From Accumulibacter sp. (lineage in GTDB: Bacteria; Pseudomonadota; Gammaproteobacteria; Burkholderiales; Rhodocyclaceae): a stretch of 7,184 nt of DNA. Position numbers and translations under genes: made by a program. Positions 1-6,529 of the stretch are shown here, piece by piece; position 1 is the stretch's first letter, and every line of letters starts with the position of its first letter. The notes under the pieces were generated by a model. That model was not told the DNA's origin. It did not search any database and worked only from the letters and a program-made list of their open reading frames with translations. The stretch covers positions 1 to 7,184 of the forward strand of contig DPSD01000715.1 of the NCBI GenBank assembly GCA_003538495.1. The letters run 5' to 3'.

Positions 1-272
1 TGGCGATCAAGGATCTCGCGGTATCGTCGGGATCGGCTTGTACTTCAGCCTCGCTCGAACCGTCGTACGTCCTGCGTGCGCTTGGCCGTGAAGATGAACT
101 CGCGCACAGCTCGATCCGGTTTACCCTTGGCCGTTTCACCAGTGCAGAGGACATCGACTATGCGATCAAGCTCCTGCACGACAAGATTGGCCGCTTGCGC
201 GAACTCTCGCCGCTGTGGGAAATGGTGCAGGACGGTGTTGACCTGAGTTCGGTTCAGTGGGCCGCTCATTGA
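1..272 (+). CDS. iscS: Cysteine desulfurase IscS (3' part only)
   Basis: This is the C-terminal 89 residues of a PLP-dependent cysteine desulfurase; the 5' part lies beyond the window edge. The reading frame starts at base 3 and ends at the TGA at 270-272. The active-site loop [10 protein letters not shown] is visible with its catalytic cysteine codon at 39-41; this cysteine carries the persulfide passed to IscU. It is followed by the family-typical [20 protein letters not shown] and GRF segments and a C-terminal LSPLWEM...[12 protein letters not shown] tail, which closely matches what I recall of E. coli IscS and distinguishes it from SufS or NifS. The C-terminal tail is the part of IscS that contacts IscU in the known complex. 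iscU follows after 24 bases, consistent with one transcript. Confidence 0.97.
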   Translation, partial: AIKDLAVSSGSACTSASLEPSYVLRALGREDELAHSSIRFTLGRFTSAEDIDYAIKLLHDKIGRLRELSPLWEMVQDGVDLSSVQWAAH

Positions 273-296
273 TGAATGTATTGAAGGAGAAACAAC

Positions 297-692
297 ATGT
301 CGTACAGTGTCAAAGTTCTGGATCACTACGAAAATCCACGTAATGTCGGATCGTTCGGCAAGGAAGAGGAGGGTGTGGCCACCGGCATGGTCGGCGCACC
401 TGCCTGCGGCGACGTGATGAAGCTGCAGATCAAGGTCGGCAAGGGCGGCGTCATCGAAGACGCCAAGTTCAAGACCTACGGCTGCGGCTCGGCGATCGCT
501 TCATCTTCGCTGGTGACCGAGTGGGTCAAGGGCAAAACCGTCGAGCAGGCGCTGGGGATCAAGAACACCCAGATCGCCGAGGAGTTGGCACTGCCGCCGG
601 TAAAGATCCACTGCTCGATTCTTGCCGAGGACGCGATCAAGGCCGCCGTCGCCGATTACAAGAAGAAGCACGCCGACCAGGTCGTCGGTTGA
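297..692 (+). CDS. iscU: Fe-S cluster assembly scaffold IscU
   Basis: A 131-residue IscU (E. coli 128), the cytosolic scaffold on which [2Fe-2S] and [4Fe-4S] clusters are built from IscS-derived sulfur. All ligands are present: C37 and D39 (in ACGD), C63 (in YGCGSA), and H105-C106 (in KIHCSI). The HscA recognition motif LPPVK is at 99-103, tying it functionally to the hscB and hscA genes downstream. The ATG at 297 is preceded by a good Shine-Dalgarno (GAAGGAGA, 283-290) with 6 bases of spacing. The C-terminus carries a short lysine-rich extension ([13 protein letters not shown]). Nothing is truncated or unusual, and the identification is secure. Confidence 0.98.
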   Translation: MSYSVKVLDHYENPRNVGSFGKEEEGVATGMVGAPACGDVMKLQIKVGKGGVIEDAKFKTYGCGSAIASSSLVTEWVKGKTVEQALGIKNTQIAEELALPPVKIHCSILAEDAIKAAVADYKKKHADQVVG

Positions 693-748
693 GACGGCAG
701 GCGCGGACACCACTTGACAGCCAACGCACTATTCAGCAGGAGGTTTTC

Positions 749-1072
749 ATGGCAGTGACGCTTTCCGAACGAGCGGCCAGCCACGTCGCCAATTACATGG
801 TCAAGCGCGGCAAGGGCATTGGCCTGCGTCTTGGCGTACGCACCAGCGGTTGCTCGGGCATGGCCTACAAGCTCGAGTTTGCCGACGTCGCGCAGCCTGA
901 CGATATTGAGTTCGAATCGCACGGCGTGCGGGTTCTCGTCGATCCGAAAAGCATGCCCTACCTCGACGGGACCGAGCTCGACTACGCGCGCGAGGGGCTC
1001 AACGAGGGCTTCAGGTTCAACAACCCGAACGTCAAGGACGCCTGCGGCTGCGGCGAGAGCTTCAACGTCTGA
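749..1072 (+). CDS. iscA: A-type Fe-S carrier IscA
   Basis: A 107-residue A-type carrier, the same length as E. coli IscA, which receives clusters (or iron) and delivers them to apo-targets, chiefly [4Fe-4S] proteins. The three invariant cysteines are C35 (in TSGCSGMAY) and C99 and C101 (in the C-terminal CGCGESF). The start at 749 is fixed by a perfect AGGAGG at 738-743 with 5 bases of spacing and by the typical [10 protein letters not shown]-terminus; a longer frame open from 521 is only run-through inside iscU. It sits 56 bases after iscU, in the standard isc order. ErpA has the same fold, but the operon position argues for IscA. Confidence 0.96.
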   Translation: MAVTLSERAASHVANYMVKRGKGIGLRLGVRTSGCSGMAYKLEFADVAQPDDIEFESHGVRVLVDPKSMPYLDGTELDYAREGLNEGFRFNNPNVKDACGCGESFNV

Positions 1073-1140
1073 CTTTGTGGCGGACGGCCCTCCGCAGAGC
1101 GGTTGCCGCGGTTGGCGGGACGTGCGCGCTGGATCACCGA

Positions 1141-1668
1141 ATGGATTTCAACACCGATCATTTCTCGCTGTTCGAGTTGCCGCCGGGGTTCCGCCTTGAC
1201 GCTGCACTACTCGACCGACGTTATCTGGAAATGCAGTCCAGGGTCCATCCCGACCGCTTCGCCAGTGCTGGCGAAGCCGAACGGCGCCTGTCGCTGCAAT
1301 GGGCGACACGGGTCAACGAAGCGTACCAGACGCTGAAAAAGCCGCTCGCACGGGCGAAGTACCTGTTGCATCTGGCAGCTCACGAGATCGGCAGCGAGAA
1401 CAATGCTGCAATGCCCGCCGACTTTCTGGTTGAACAGATGGAGTGGCGTGAGGCGGTCGGCGAAGCGCGCGCTGCCGGTGAGCACCATGAGCTCGAGCAT
1501 CTGCATCACCGCTTGCAGCGCGAGATCCGCGAGCGCTACGACGAACTTGCCGTGTTGCTCGACGATCAGCACGATCTTGAGCAGTCTGCCGATCGCATTC
1601 GGCGGCTGATGTTCATCGAGAAGCTGCTGATCGAGATCGACGACGCGATGGTGGCCTGCGAAGAATAG
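1141..1668 (+). CDS. hscB: Co-chaperone HscB (Hsc20, J-domain)
   Basis: A 175-residue HscB (E. coli 171), the J-protein that brings IscU to HscA and stimulates its ATPase. The N-terminal J-domain (about residues 1-75) contains the essential HPD tripeptide at 36-38. The C-terminal part (about 85-175) is the acidic helical bundle that binds IscU, including the [12 protein letters not shown] stretch and a FIEKL segment near the end. The ATG at 1141 was chosen because [14 protein letters not shown] matches the family N-terminus; a TTG at 1075 would add 22 residues without family character. The ribosome site is weak (GGA near 1131), so expression may depend on readthrough from upstream. There are 68 bases between iscA and this gene with no feature I can recognise. 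Confidence 0.95.
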   Translation: MDFNTDHFSLFELPPGFRLDAALLDRRYLEMQSRVHPDRFASAGEAERRLSLQWATRVNEAYQTLKKPLARAKYLLHLAAHEIGSENNAAMPADFLVEQMEWREAVGEARAAGEHHELEHLHHRLQREIRERYDELAVLLDDQHDLEQSADRIRRLMFIEKLLIEIDDAMVACEE

Positions 1669-1729
1669 CAGCAGCGGCAAGTGCAGCGCCTTCACCCACC
1701 AGCAACACGTCTCAGGACCCCTTGTCGCC

Positions 1730-3631
1730 ATGGCTCTATTACAGATTGTCGAACCCGGCGAGTCAGCGGCGCCGCACGAGCACCGGCTGGCGGTCGGCAT
1801 TGACCTTGGTACGACCAACTCGTTGGTGGCGAGCGTGCGCAGCGGCGTGGCGGTCGTCCTGCGTGATGAACTCGGCCGCCCGCTGCTGCCCTCGGTGGTC
1901 CGCTACCTTCCTGACGGCGGCAGTGAAGTGGGCTACGAAGCGCAGGCCGCACAGGCGCTCGATCCGCGCAACACCATCGTTTCGGTCAAACGCTTCATGG
2001 GGCGCGGGATCACCGACATCGCCAATCGCGAGTCGATGCCCTATATTTTTCAGGGCGGCCCGGGGATGTTGCGGATTCATACGGCGGCCGGACTCAAGAG
2101 TCCGGTGGAAGTGTCCGCCGAGATCCTGCGGAGGCTGCGTTTGCGCGCCGAGGCGGCGCTGGGTGGCGCGCTGCTTGGCGCGGTGATCACCGTTCCTGCG
2201 TACTTCGACGATGCCCAGCGGCAGGCGACCAAGGACGCGGCGAAACTCGCCGGACTGCCGGTTCTTCGCCTGCTCAACGAGCCGACCGCGGCGGCGATCG
2301 CCTACGGACTCGACAACGCCGCCGAGGGCGTCTACGCCGTCTATGATCTGGGTGGCGGCACTTTCGACATCTCGATCCTCAAGCTGTCAAGGGGGATCTT
2401 CGAGGTGCTGGCGACCGGCGGCGACTCGGCGCTCGGTGGCGACGATTTCGACCAGCGCATCTTCTGCTGGATTCTCGAAGCGGCGAAGCTCAAGCCGACC
2501 TCCGTCGAGGATGCCAGCATGCTTCTGACGCGCGCCAGGGAAGCCAAGGAATACCTGACCTTTCACGGCGTTGCGCCGATTACCGGAAGACTGAACAGCG
2601 GCGAGGTCGTCGACTTGAGGCTTAGCACCGAGATCTTCGCCGAGATCACCCAGACGCTGGTGGCCAAGACCATGCAGCCGGTGAAGAAGGCACTCCGCGA
2701 CGCCGGCTTGTCGGTCAGCGACGTCAAGGGCGTGGTGATGGTTGGCGGTGCCACCCGCATGCCGCAGGTGCAGCGAGCGGTCGGCGAGTTCTTCCGGCAG
2801 GACCCGCTGAACAACCTCGACCCGGACAAGGTTGTCGCCCTCGGCGCGGCGACGCAGGCCAACCTGCTGGCGGGCAATCACACGGCCGGCGACGACTGGT
2901 TGCTGCTCGACGTGATTCCCTTGTCGCTGGGAATCGAAACGATGGGCGGCCTGGTCGAGAAGATCATTCCACGCAACTCGACGATCCCGACGGCGCGAGG
3001 GCAGAACTTCACCACCTTCCGCGACGGCCAGACGGCGCTGGCCATCCAGGTCGTACAGGGCGAGCGCGAGCTGGTCAGCGACTGCCGTTCGCTGGCGCGC
3101 TTCGAATTGCGCGGGATCCCGCCGATGGTCGCCGGCGCGGCGCGCATTCGGGTGGCTTTCCAGGTTGACGCCGACGGCCTGCTGGCGGTCAGCGCGCGTG
3201 AGCAAATTTCGGGAGTCGAAGCCAGCATTGTCGTCAAGCCGTCGTACGGACTTTCCGATGACGAGATCGCCGGGATGCTCAAGGACTCGCTGGCGCACGT
3301 CAAGGATGACGCCCTGCAGCGAGCCTTGAAGGAGTCGCAGGTGGACGCACGGCGCTTGCTCGAGGCGGTGCGGGCGGCGCTAGCCACAGACGCCGACCTG
3401 CTGTCCCCAGCCGAGCTGTCACGCGTCGAAAGTGACATCGTCAAGCTCGAAAGCGCGGCGCTCGGCGATAATCGCCGGCAGATCATGCTGGCGATGGACG
3501 ACCTCGAAGCCGATACCAAGGACTTCGCCGCGCGGCGCATGGACAAGTCGATCAGGCGGGCGTTTGCCGGCCGCAACATCAACGAGCTGGGCAGCGATTC
3601 CGCAGCAGCGAAAAGCGGAGAGACGGCATGA
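1730..3631 (+). CDS. hscA: Fe-S chaperone HscA (Hsc66, Hsp70 family)
   Basis: A 633-residue specialised Hsp70 (E. coli HscA 616) that uses ATP, with HscB, to release clusters from IscU. The N-terminus [16 protein letters not shown] is typical of HscA rather than DnaK. The nucleotide-binding domain carries the three Hsp70 signatures: GIDLGTTNS (23-31), [10 protein letters not shown] (from 206) and the [11 protein letters not shown] block (from 335). The linker and substrate domain begin near [14 protein letters not shown] (from 394). The helical lid ends with [15 protein letters not shown], also HscA-typical, followed by a short low-complexity tail ([13 protein letters not shown]). A possible AGGA lies at 1714-1717, rather far from the ATG. 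Its TGA overlaps the fdx start by 4 bases (ATGA, 3628-3631), implying translational coupling. Confidence 0.97.
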   Translation: MALLQIVEPGESAAPHEHRLAVGIDLGTTNSLVASVRSGVAVVLRDELGRPLLPSVVRYLPDGGSEVGYEAQAAQALDPRNTIVSVKRFMGRGITDIANRESMPYIFQGGPGMLRIHTAAGLKSPVEVSAEILRRLRLRAEAALGGALLGAVITVPAYFDDAQRQATKDAAKLAGLPVLRLLNEPTAAAIAYGLDNAAEGVYAVYDLGGGTFDISILKLSRGIFEVLATGGDSALGGDDFDQRIFCWILEAAKLKPTSVEDASMLLTRAREAKEYLTFHGVAPITGRLNSGEVVDLRLSTEIFAEITQTLVAKTMQPVKKALRDAGLSVSDVKGVVMVGGATRMPQVQRAVGEFFRQDPLNNLDPDKVVALGAATQANLLAGNHTAGDDWLLLDVIPLSLGIETMGGLVEKIIPRNSTIPTARGQNFTTFRDGQTALAIQVVQGERELVSDCRSLARFELRGIPPMVAGAARIRVAFQVDADGLLAVSAREQISGVEASIVVKPSYGLSDDEIAGMLKDSLAHVKDDALQRALKESQVDARRLLEAVRAALATDADLLSPAELSRVESDIVKLESAALGDNRRQIMLAMDDLEADTKDFAARRMDKSIRRAFAGRNINELGSDSAAAKSGETA

Positions 3632-3969
3632 CCCGGATCGTCGTTCTGCCGCACCTCGAACTCTGCCCCGACGGTGCCGTCTTCGACGCCAGACCTGGTG
3701 AATCGCTGTGCCAGAACCTGCTCGAGAACGGCATCGCCATCGAGCATGCCTGCGAGATGTCCTGCGCCTGCACCACTTGCCATGTCGTCGTCCGTGAAGG
3801 TTTCGGCGCGCTCGAACCATCCGACGAGGTCGAGGACGATCTGCTCGACAAGGCTTGGGGTCTGGAGCCGAATTCGCGCCTGTCGTGCCAGGCGATGGTC
3901 AACCAGACACCGCTGACCATCGAGATCCCGCGCTACTCGATCAACATGACCAAGGAGGGCAAGCGATGA
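3628..3969 (+). CDS. fdx: [2Fe-2S] ferredoxin, ISC type
   Basis: A 113-residue adrenodoxin-type ferredoxin (E. coli Fdx 111) that donates electrons during cluster assembly. The cluster ligands are C42, C48, C51 and C87, in the pattern [13 protein letters not shown] and RLSCQA; C46 is an additional conserved cysteine in the loop, as in E. coli. The start overlaps the hscA stop by ATGA and has GGAGAG at 3617-3622 inside the end of hscA. The gene ends in an ATGA overlap with iscX, so it is embedded in a coupled hscA-fdx-iscX-DUF2237 run. The length, cysteine spacing and operon place make a plant-type or other ferredoxin unlikely. Confidence 0.97.
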   Translation: MTRIVVLPHLELCPDGAVFDARPGESLCQNLLENGIAIEHACEMSCACTTCHVVVREGFGALEPSDEVEDDLLDKAWGLEPNSRLSCQAMVNQTPLTIEIPRYSINMTKEGKR

Positions 3970-4160
3970 AATGGACCGACATCAACGAGCTCGCGGTCGA
4001 ACTCGCCGAAGCGCATCCGGAAGTCGACCCGATGAAGATCAATTTCGTAGACCTGATGAACTGGATACTGGCCTTGCCGGGATTTGACGACGACCAGCGT
4101 CACTGCGGCGAAAAGATTCTCGAGGCGGTCCAGCAAGCCTGGATCGATGAACTGGCATGA
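3966..4160 (+). CDS. iscX: Fe-S assembly protein IscX (YfhJ)
   Basis: A 64-residue acidic protein (E. coli IscX 66) that binds IscS and modulates its activity in an iron-dependent way; a role as iron donor has also been proposed for the family. Visible hallmarks are the KWTD N-terminus, HPEVDP, the VDLMNWI segment, GFDDD and the C-terminal EKILEAVQQAWIDE. A perfect AGGAGG at 3953-3958, 7 bases before the ATG, lies within the end of fdx. Both ends are ATGA overlaps: with fdx at 3966-3969 and with the next gene at 4157-4160. IscX is usually the last isc gene; here it is followed by one more coupled gene. Confidence 0.95.
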   Translation: MKWTDINELAVELAEAHPEVDPMKINFVDLMNWILALPGFDDDQRHCGEKILEAVQQAWIDELA

Positions 4161-4546
4161 AGCCGGACGATTCGGGCGGTCGGCAGCGCAATGTCCTGGG
4201 TGGCTTGCTCGGCTCGTGCAGCGAAAAGCCGATGACCGGTTTCTTTCGCGACGGCTGTTGCAACACCGGTGAAGAGGATTTCGGCAGCCATACTGTCTGC
4301 ATCCTGGCTACCGCCGAGTTTCTGGAGTTCTCGCGGGCGCGCGGCAACGACCTGTCGACGCCGCGGCCGGAGTTCGGATTTGCCGGACTCCAGCCCGGCG
4401 ACCGCTGGTGTCTTTGCGCGGCACGCTGGCGCGAAGCGCTGCTTGCCGGCAAGGCGCCGCGGGTCGTTCTCAATGCCACCAACGAAGCCGCACTGCTGAT
4501 TGTCAGCCTCGACGATCTCAAGCGTCATGCCATCGACCTGAATTGA
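4157..4546 (+). CDS. DUF2237 family protein, function unknown
   Basis: A 129-residue soluble protein with no signal peptide or membrane segment. I recognise it as a DUF2237 (PF09996) member from its blocks: NVLGGLLGSCS near the N-terminus, PMTGFFRDGCCNTG (25-38), GSHTVC (43-48), FLEFSRARGNDLSTPRPE (55-72), and GLQPGDRWCLCAARW (77-91). Six cysteines (21, 34, 35, 48, 85, 87) fall mostly in these conserved blocks and could bind a metal or cluster or act in redox; that is inference. No function is established to my knowledge. The ATG overlaps the iscX TGA (ATGA), with no strong ribosome site of its own, so translation probably depends on that of iscX. It is the last gene of the operon, facing the convergent copper cluster. 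Confidence 0.9.
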   Translation: MKPDDSGGRQRNVLGGLLGSCSEKPMTGFFRDGCCNTGEEDFGSHTVCILATAEFLEFSRARGNDLSTPRPEFGFAGLQPGDRWCLCAARWREALLAGKAPRVVLNATNEAALLIVSLDDLKRHAIDLN

Positions 4547-4565
4547 CCTGCCGACCCGGCGGCCG

Positions 4566-4589
4566 GTTGGCGACGATTTGCTCGCCAGC
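4566..4589. terminator. Possible hairpin between convergent genes
   Basis: The 45-base gap between the convergent DUF2237 and PCu(A)C genes contains an inverted repeat: TGGCGA at 4568-4573 and TCGCCA at 4582-4587, extendable by one G-T and one G-C pair to 8 bp, with an 8-base loop. There is no T-run on either side, so it is not a textbook intrinsic terminator. An alternative overlapping stem (GCCGACC 4550-4556 with GGTTGGC 4565-4571) competes with it. Its position suggests a role in ending both transcripts, but support is weak. Confidence 0.25.
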
Positions 4590-4591
4590 GC

Positions 4592-5080
4592 TCAGTGTTG
4601 CATCCTGGTGGCGGGCGCAGTGCCGGGGTCGGCGTCGATGACCGTCTGCGGTTTTCGGACCGGTGCGTCGATCCTGCTGCTGTCGCCGTCGTCGAAGCTC
4701 AGGGTCAGCGGGACCGTGTCGCCTTCCTGCAGTGGCTGCCGCAGGTCGATCAGCATCACGTGGTAGCTGCCGGGCTTGAGTTCGGTGTGCACGCCCGCCT
4801 TGAGTTCGATCTCGGTTACCTGCCGCATGCGCATGACGCCGTGGTCGTTGCTGTGGCTGTGCAGTTCGACCGACCGCGCCACCGGGCTTTCGACCCTGAG
4901 CAGCTTGCGGTCGCTGTTGCCGGTGTTGCGGATGGTCATGAAGGCCGCCGTGTTGGCGGTGCCGGGTGGGCTCAGGCGCACGTACGGGGCAACGACCGTG
5001 AGGTCGCTGGGCGCTGCGCGGGTGGACAGCGGCAGCGCCAGTGCAGCGGCGAGCGCAATCAGGGTCGGATGAAGACGCAT
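4592..5080 (-). CDS. Periplasmic copper chaperone, PCu(A)C family
   Basis: A 162-residue exported protein of the PCu(A)C (formerly DUF461) family, which binds Cu(I) in the periplasm and hands it to CuA-type centres, often together with SCO proteins. The N-terminus (about 1-23, MRLHPTLIALAAALALPLS...) is a Sec signal peptide with cleavage probably near A22-A23. The copper motif H-X10-M-X21-H-X-M is exact: H74, M85, H107, M109. Extra histidines at 76 and 80 may add metal affinity. A GAAAGGAG ribosome site lies just upstream (5093-5100, minus strand), about 12 bases from the ATG. It directly follows a decayed SCO-type gene and may serve NosZ or a haem-copper oxidase; which one cannot be told from sequence. 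Confidence 0.92.
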   Translation of the reverse strand: MRLHPTLIALAAALALPLSTRAAPSDLTVVAPYVRLSPPGTANTAAFMTIRNTGNSDRKLLRVESPVARSVELHSHSNDHGVMRMRQVTEIELKAGVHTELKPGSYHVMLIDLRQPLQEGDTVPLTLSFDDGDSSRIDAPVRKPQTVIDADPGTAPATRMQH

Positions 5081-5102
5081 GGTTGTGAACTGCTCCTTTC
5101 GT

Positions 5103-5767
5103 TCAGGAAGAGGCTGAGGCGTTGAAGTCGGTAAAGCGGCCGGGTGGGATCGCCTTGCGCTTCACCTTGGGGCCGGCGAGGCCAGCTACTGCCGTAATGG
5201 CAACCAAGGCATCTGCGATGCCCGCGTCGCGTGCGGCACGGGTGCCCCGCCAACCGTCCTTGTGGATCGACGATGCCGGTTGCCGAAGTGCGGTCGATGC
5301 TGTCGTGCCCCTTGGCGTTCGCTTGCTGCCGTCGATAGCCGGCGCCGCACTGTGCCCGGTGACGGCGGCGCTCTGCGCCGCGCTGCCGCTCAGGCCGATG
5401 ATCGCCGGGTCGAAAAACGCACCTCGTCTCGCAGGGGCGCAACCGTGTCACGCTCGCGGCCGACCGAGATGAAGATTCCCCGCACGCGCTCACGCTCGCC
5501 CGCGAGGTCGGGCGGACATCCGGGTATGAAGTGTAGCCGAAGTAGATCAAGAGCACTTTTCCACGATAGTCGGCCGGCGCTACCGGCCATTCCGGCCTCG
5601 CCAGCTTGAAGTCTTGTCCCGCTGAGCCCGCCACTGGCGGAAGCTGGAGGTGTTTGCGGCATGAAGCCCACCAGCGTTGACGGCAGCGGGCTCCACAAAG
5701 CGTCGACGAACATCCGGGCGGCGCCGGGAACGACCGCCAGGCACATCAACAGCAGGGGCGTTTTCGT
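5103..5767 (-). pseudogene. Decayed SCO1/SenC-type copper chaperone
   Basis: Fragments of a SCO family thioredoxin-fold protein can be read in order on the minus strand, but only by switching among all three frames. An N-terminal hydrophobic segment (LLLMCLAVVPGAA, about 5755-5715) is followed by AGQDFKLARPEW and YRGKVLLIYFGYT (about 5634-5530). Next come RVRGIFISVGRERDT...VRF (about 5487-5414), FDPAIIGLSGSAAQ (5414 on), GYRRQQANAKG...IDRTSATGIVDPQGRLAG (5340-5240), and ARDAGIADALVAI through a TGA at 5103-5105. Indels at a T5 run (5413-5417) and a G4 run (5245-5248) explain two shifts. About ten residues seem lost after the metal-site loop. The copper site CPxxxC-type loop reads YTSYPDVRPT, with both cysteines gone, and the usual DH(T/S) histidine is Arg (IDRTS). 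No intact start is obvious; ACG stands at 5765-5767 where ATG would fit. Confidence 0.82.
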
Positions 5768-5784
5768 CGCTCGTGCCGCCGGCT

Positions 5785-6246
5785 CTAGTGGCCGCTGAGG
5801 AAGCGGAATGGCACGGCTACCAGCGACTGACCGGTATCGACCAGGACGGTGGCATCCCATTCCATGGCCCCGGTGATGCATACCGGCAGGCTGGCCTGGC
5901 CGGTGAATCGGCCGCCGGGCTGCTTCTCGAGCAGTGGTCGGTTGTAGCCCATCTTCATGTCTGTGCCGGCGAAATCCACTTCGACCTTGCGCACTTCGCT
6001 ACCCTTGAAGGACGCTTGCAGGTGCAGTGGCTGAAGGGCGGGGATGGGCCGGGGCTCGATCGAGAATTCGAGCTGGGATCCGTCGGGCAGCGTCGCCACG
6101 CAGCGCTGCTGGTCGAGCTTGCAGTTCGACAGCGGCAGGGTGATATCCGTTTTCGGACCGAACAGCGGCGCCAGCTTGTAGCCGATGACGCCGAGGACGG
6201 CGAGCGCTAGCAGGATGGCGGCGTCAAGCAGCAGGTTCTTGGTCAT
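5785..6246 (-). CDS. Membrane-anchored periplasmic protein, unknown function
   Basis: A 153-residue protein with one N-terminal membrane segment (about 5-29, preceded by K3) and a periplasmic domain likely to be beta-rich. I do not recognise a named family with certainty; size and layout recall FixH/YtkA-like proteins found near copper and oxidase genes. Notable features are a C42-x6-C49 pair after the membrane segment, a conserved-looking DFAGTDMKMGYNRP block (91-104) whose methionines could bind copper, and GRFTGQASLPVCITGAMEW (112-130) with C123. The frame is open further upstream to 6516, but that extension is basic, proline- and alanine-rich intergenic sequence without family character, so the ATG at 6244-6246 next to the membrane segment is preferred despite a weak ribosome site. 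It leads the copper cluster and is divergent from nosZ. Confidence 0.72.
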   Translation of the reverse strand: MTKNLLLDAAILLALAVLGVIGYKLAPLFGPKTDITLPLSNCKLDQQRCVATLPDGSQLEFSIEPRPIPALQPLHLQASFKGSEVRKVEVDFAGTDMKMGYNRPLLEKQPGGRFTGQASLPVCITGAMEWDATVLVDTGQSLVAVPFRFLSGH

Positions 6247-6400
6247 CCAGCGGGCGTCTGGTCGGTTGGCGGTTGAGTCTTGGTATCGTCGGCGTGGATC
6301 CTTTCCCGGACGCTTCCTGGCGATCGGAGGGGCGGGAGGAGCACGTTCCGCAGACGAATCGGCGTGGCTGCACCGGTGGATAGGGGCAGCTTGGCGAAAC

Positions 6401-6414
6401 TTGATGCACCTCAA
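6401..6414 (+). promoter_or_regulatory. FNR/DNR-type anaerobic activator box
   Basis: TTGATGCACCTCAA matches the CRP/FNR-family consensus TTGAT-N4-ATCAA at 9 of 10 positions; only the first base of the right half differs. Its centre (6407.5) is 41.5 bases before 6449, and a -10-like CACAAT (4 of 6 to TATAAT) falls at 6437-6442, which is where a class II FNR-dependent promoter would have it. This fits oxygen- or NO-controlled transcription of nosZ by FNR, DNR or NnrR. The regulator itself is not in the window. Confidence 0.65.
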
Positions 6415-6436
6415 ATTATCGCGCACCGCTTGTGCC

Positions 6437-6442
6437 CACAAT
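6437..6442 (+). promoter_or_regulatory. Candidate -10 element for nosZ
   Basis: CACAAT shares four of six bases with the sigma-70 -10 consensus, including the key A at position 2 and the final AAT. It is 22 bases downstream of the FNR-type box, the spacing expected for a class II activated promoter, and would place the start of transcription near 6449 with a leader of about 80 bases. No -35 hexamer is needed in this arrangement. Confidence 0.4.
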
Positions 6443-6443
6443 G

Positions 6444-6460
6444 TGCGGCATATTGCCGCA
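6444..6460. repeat. Perfect 7-3-7 palindrome at predicted nosZ start site
   Basis: TGCGGCA and TGCCGCA form a perfect 7-bp inverted repeat around TAT. It straddles the predicted transcription start (about 6449), so it could be an operator for a repressor at the start site or, if transcription begins earlier, a small hairpin at the 5' end of the nosZ leader. I do not recognise it as the site of a particular regulator. Confidence 0.5.
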
Positions 6461-6529
6461 GTCGCGTCACCGGGCGTGGCAATCGAAAATGGTGCGGGTG
6501 GCCGCCGATTGATCAAAGGGAGAGCAAAA

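Larger units (their letters stand above)
6247..6529. promoter_or_regulatory. Divergent control region before nosZ
   Basis: This 283-base non-coding stretch separates the minus-strand copper cluster from nosZ and must carry promoters for both. On the + side it holds an FNR/DNR-type box (6401-6414), a -10-like CACAAT (6437-6442) and a 17-base palindrome (6444-6460), all given separately. The half nearer the minus-strand gene (6247-6400) is GC-rich and I see no convincing promoter there. An open frame runs across it on the minus strand, but the translation has no recognisable domain. Confidence 0.6.

Noticed and set aside
714..719. Perfect -35-like TTGACA between iscU and iscA
   Set aside because: No -10 hexamer lies 16-18 bases downstream; that position is occupied by the iscA ribosome site. 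The only TATTCA is 10 bases away, too close.
1075..1140. Upstream TTG extension of hscB
   Set aside because: It would add 22 residues with no HscB character, whereas the ATG at 1141 gives the normal family N-terminus and length.
2387..3298. Long minus-strand open frame (303 codons) inside hscA, and a similar one at 2878-3783
   Set aside because: Antisense shadows of a clearly coding hscA in GC-rich DNA; the translations are Arg/Ala-rich or Ser-rich with no recognisable domain.
4595..5125. Plus-strand open frame opposite the PCu(A)C gene
   Set aside because: The minus strand encodes an intact signal peptide and a perfect copper motif; the plus frame has no family features.
6247..6516. N-terminal extension of the membrane-anchored protein to an ATG at 6516
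   Set aside because: The extension would put 90 basic, low-complexity residues before the membrane anchor and would run over the FNR-type box and palindrome; the ATG at 6246 directly before the anchor is better.
6509..6516. TTGATCAA just upstream of the nosZ ribosome site as a second FNR site
   Set aside because: The half-sites abut without the required 4-base spacer, and the position is too close to the start codon.
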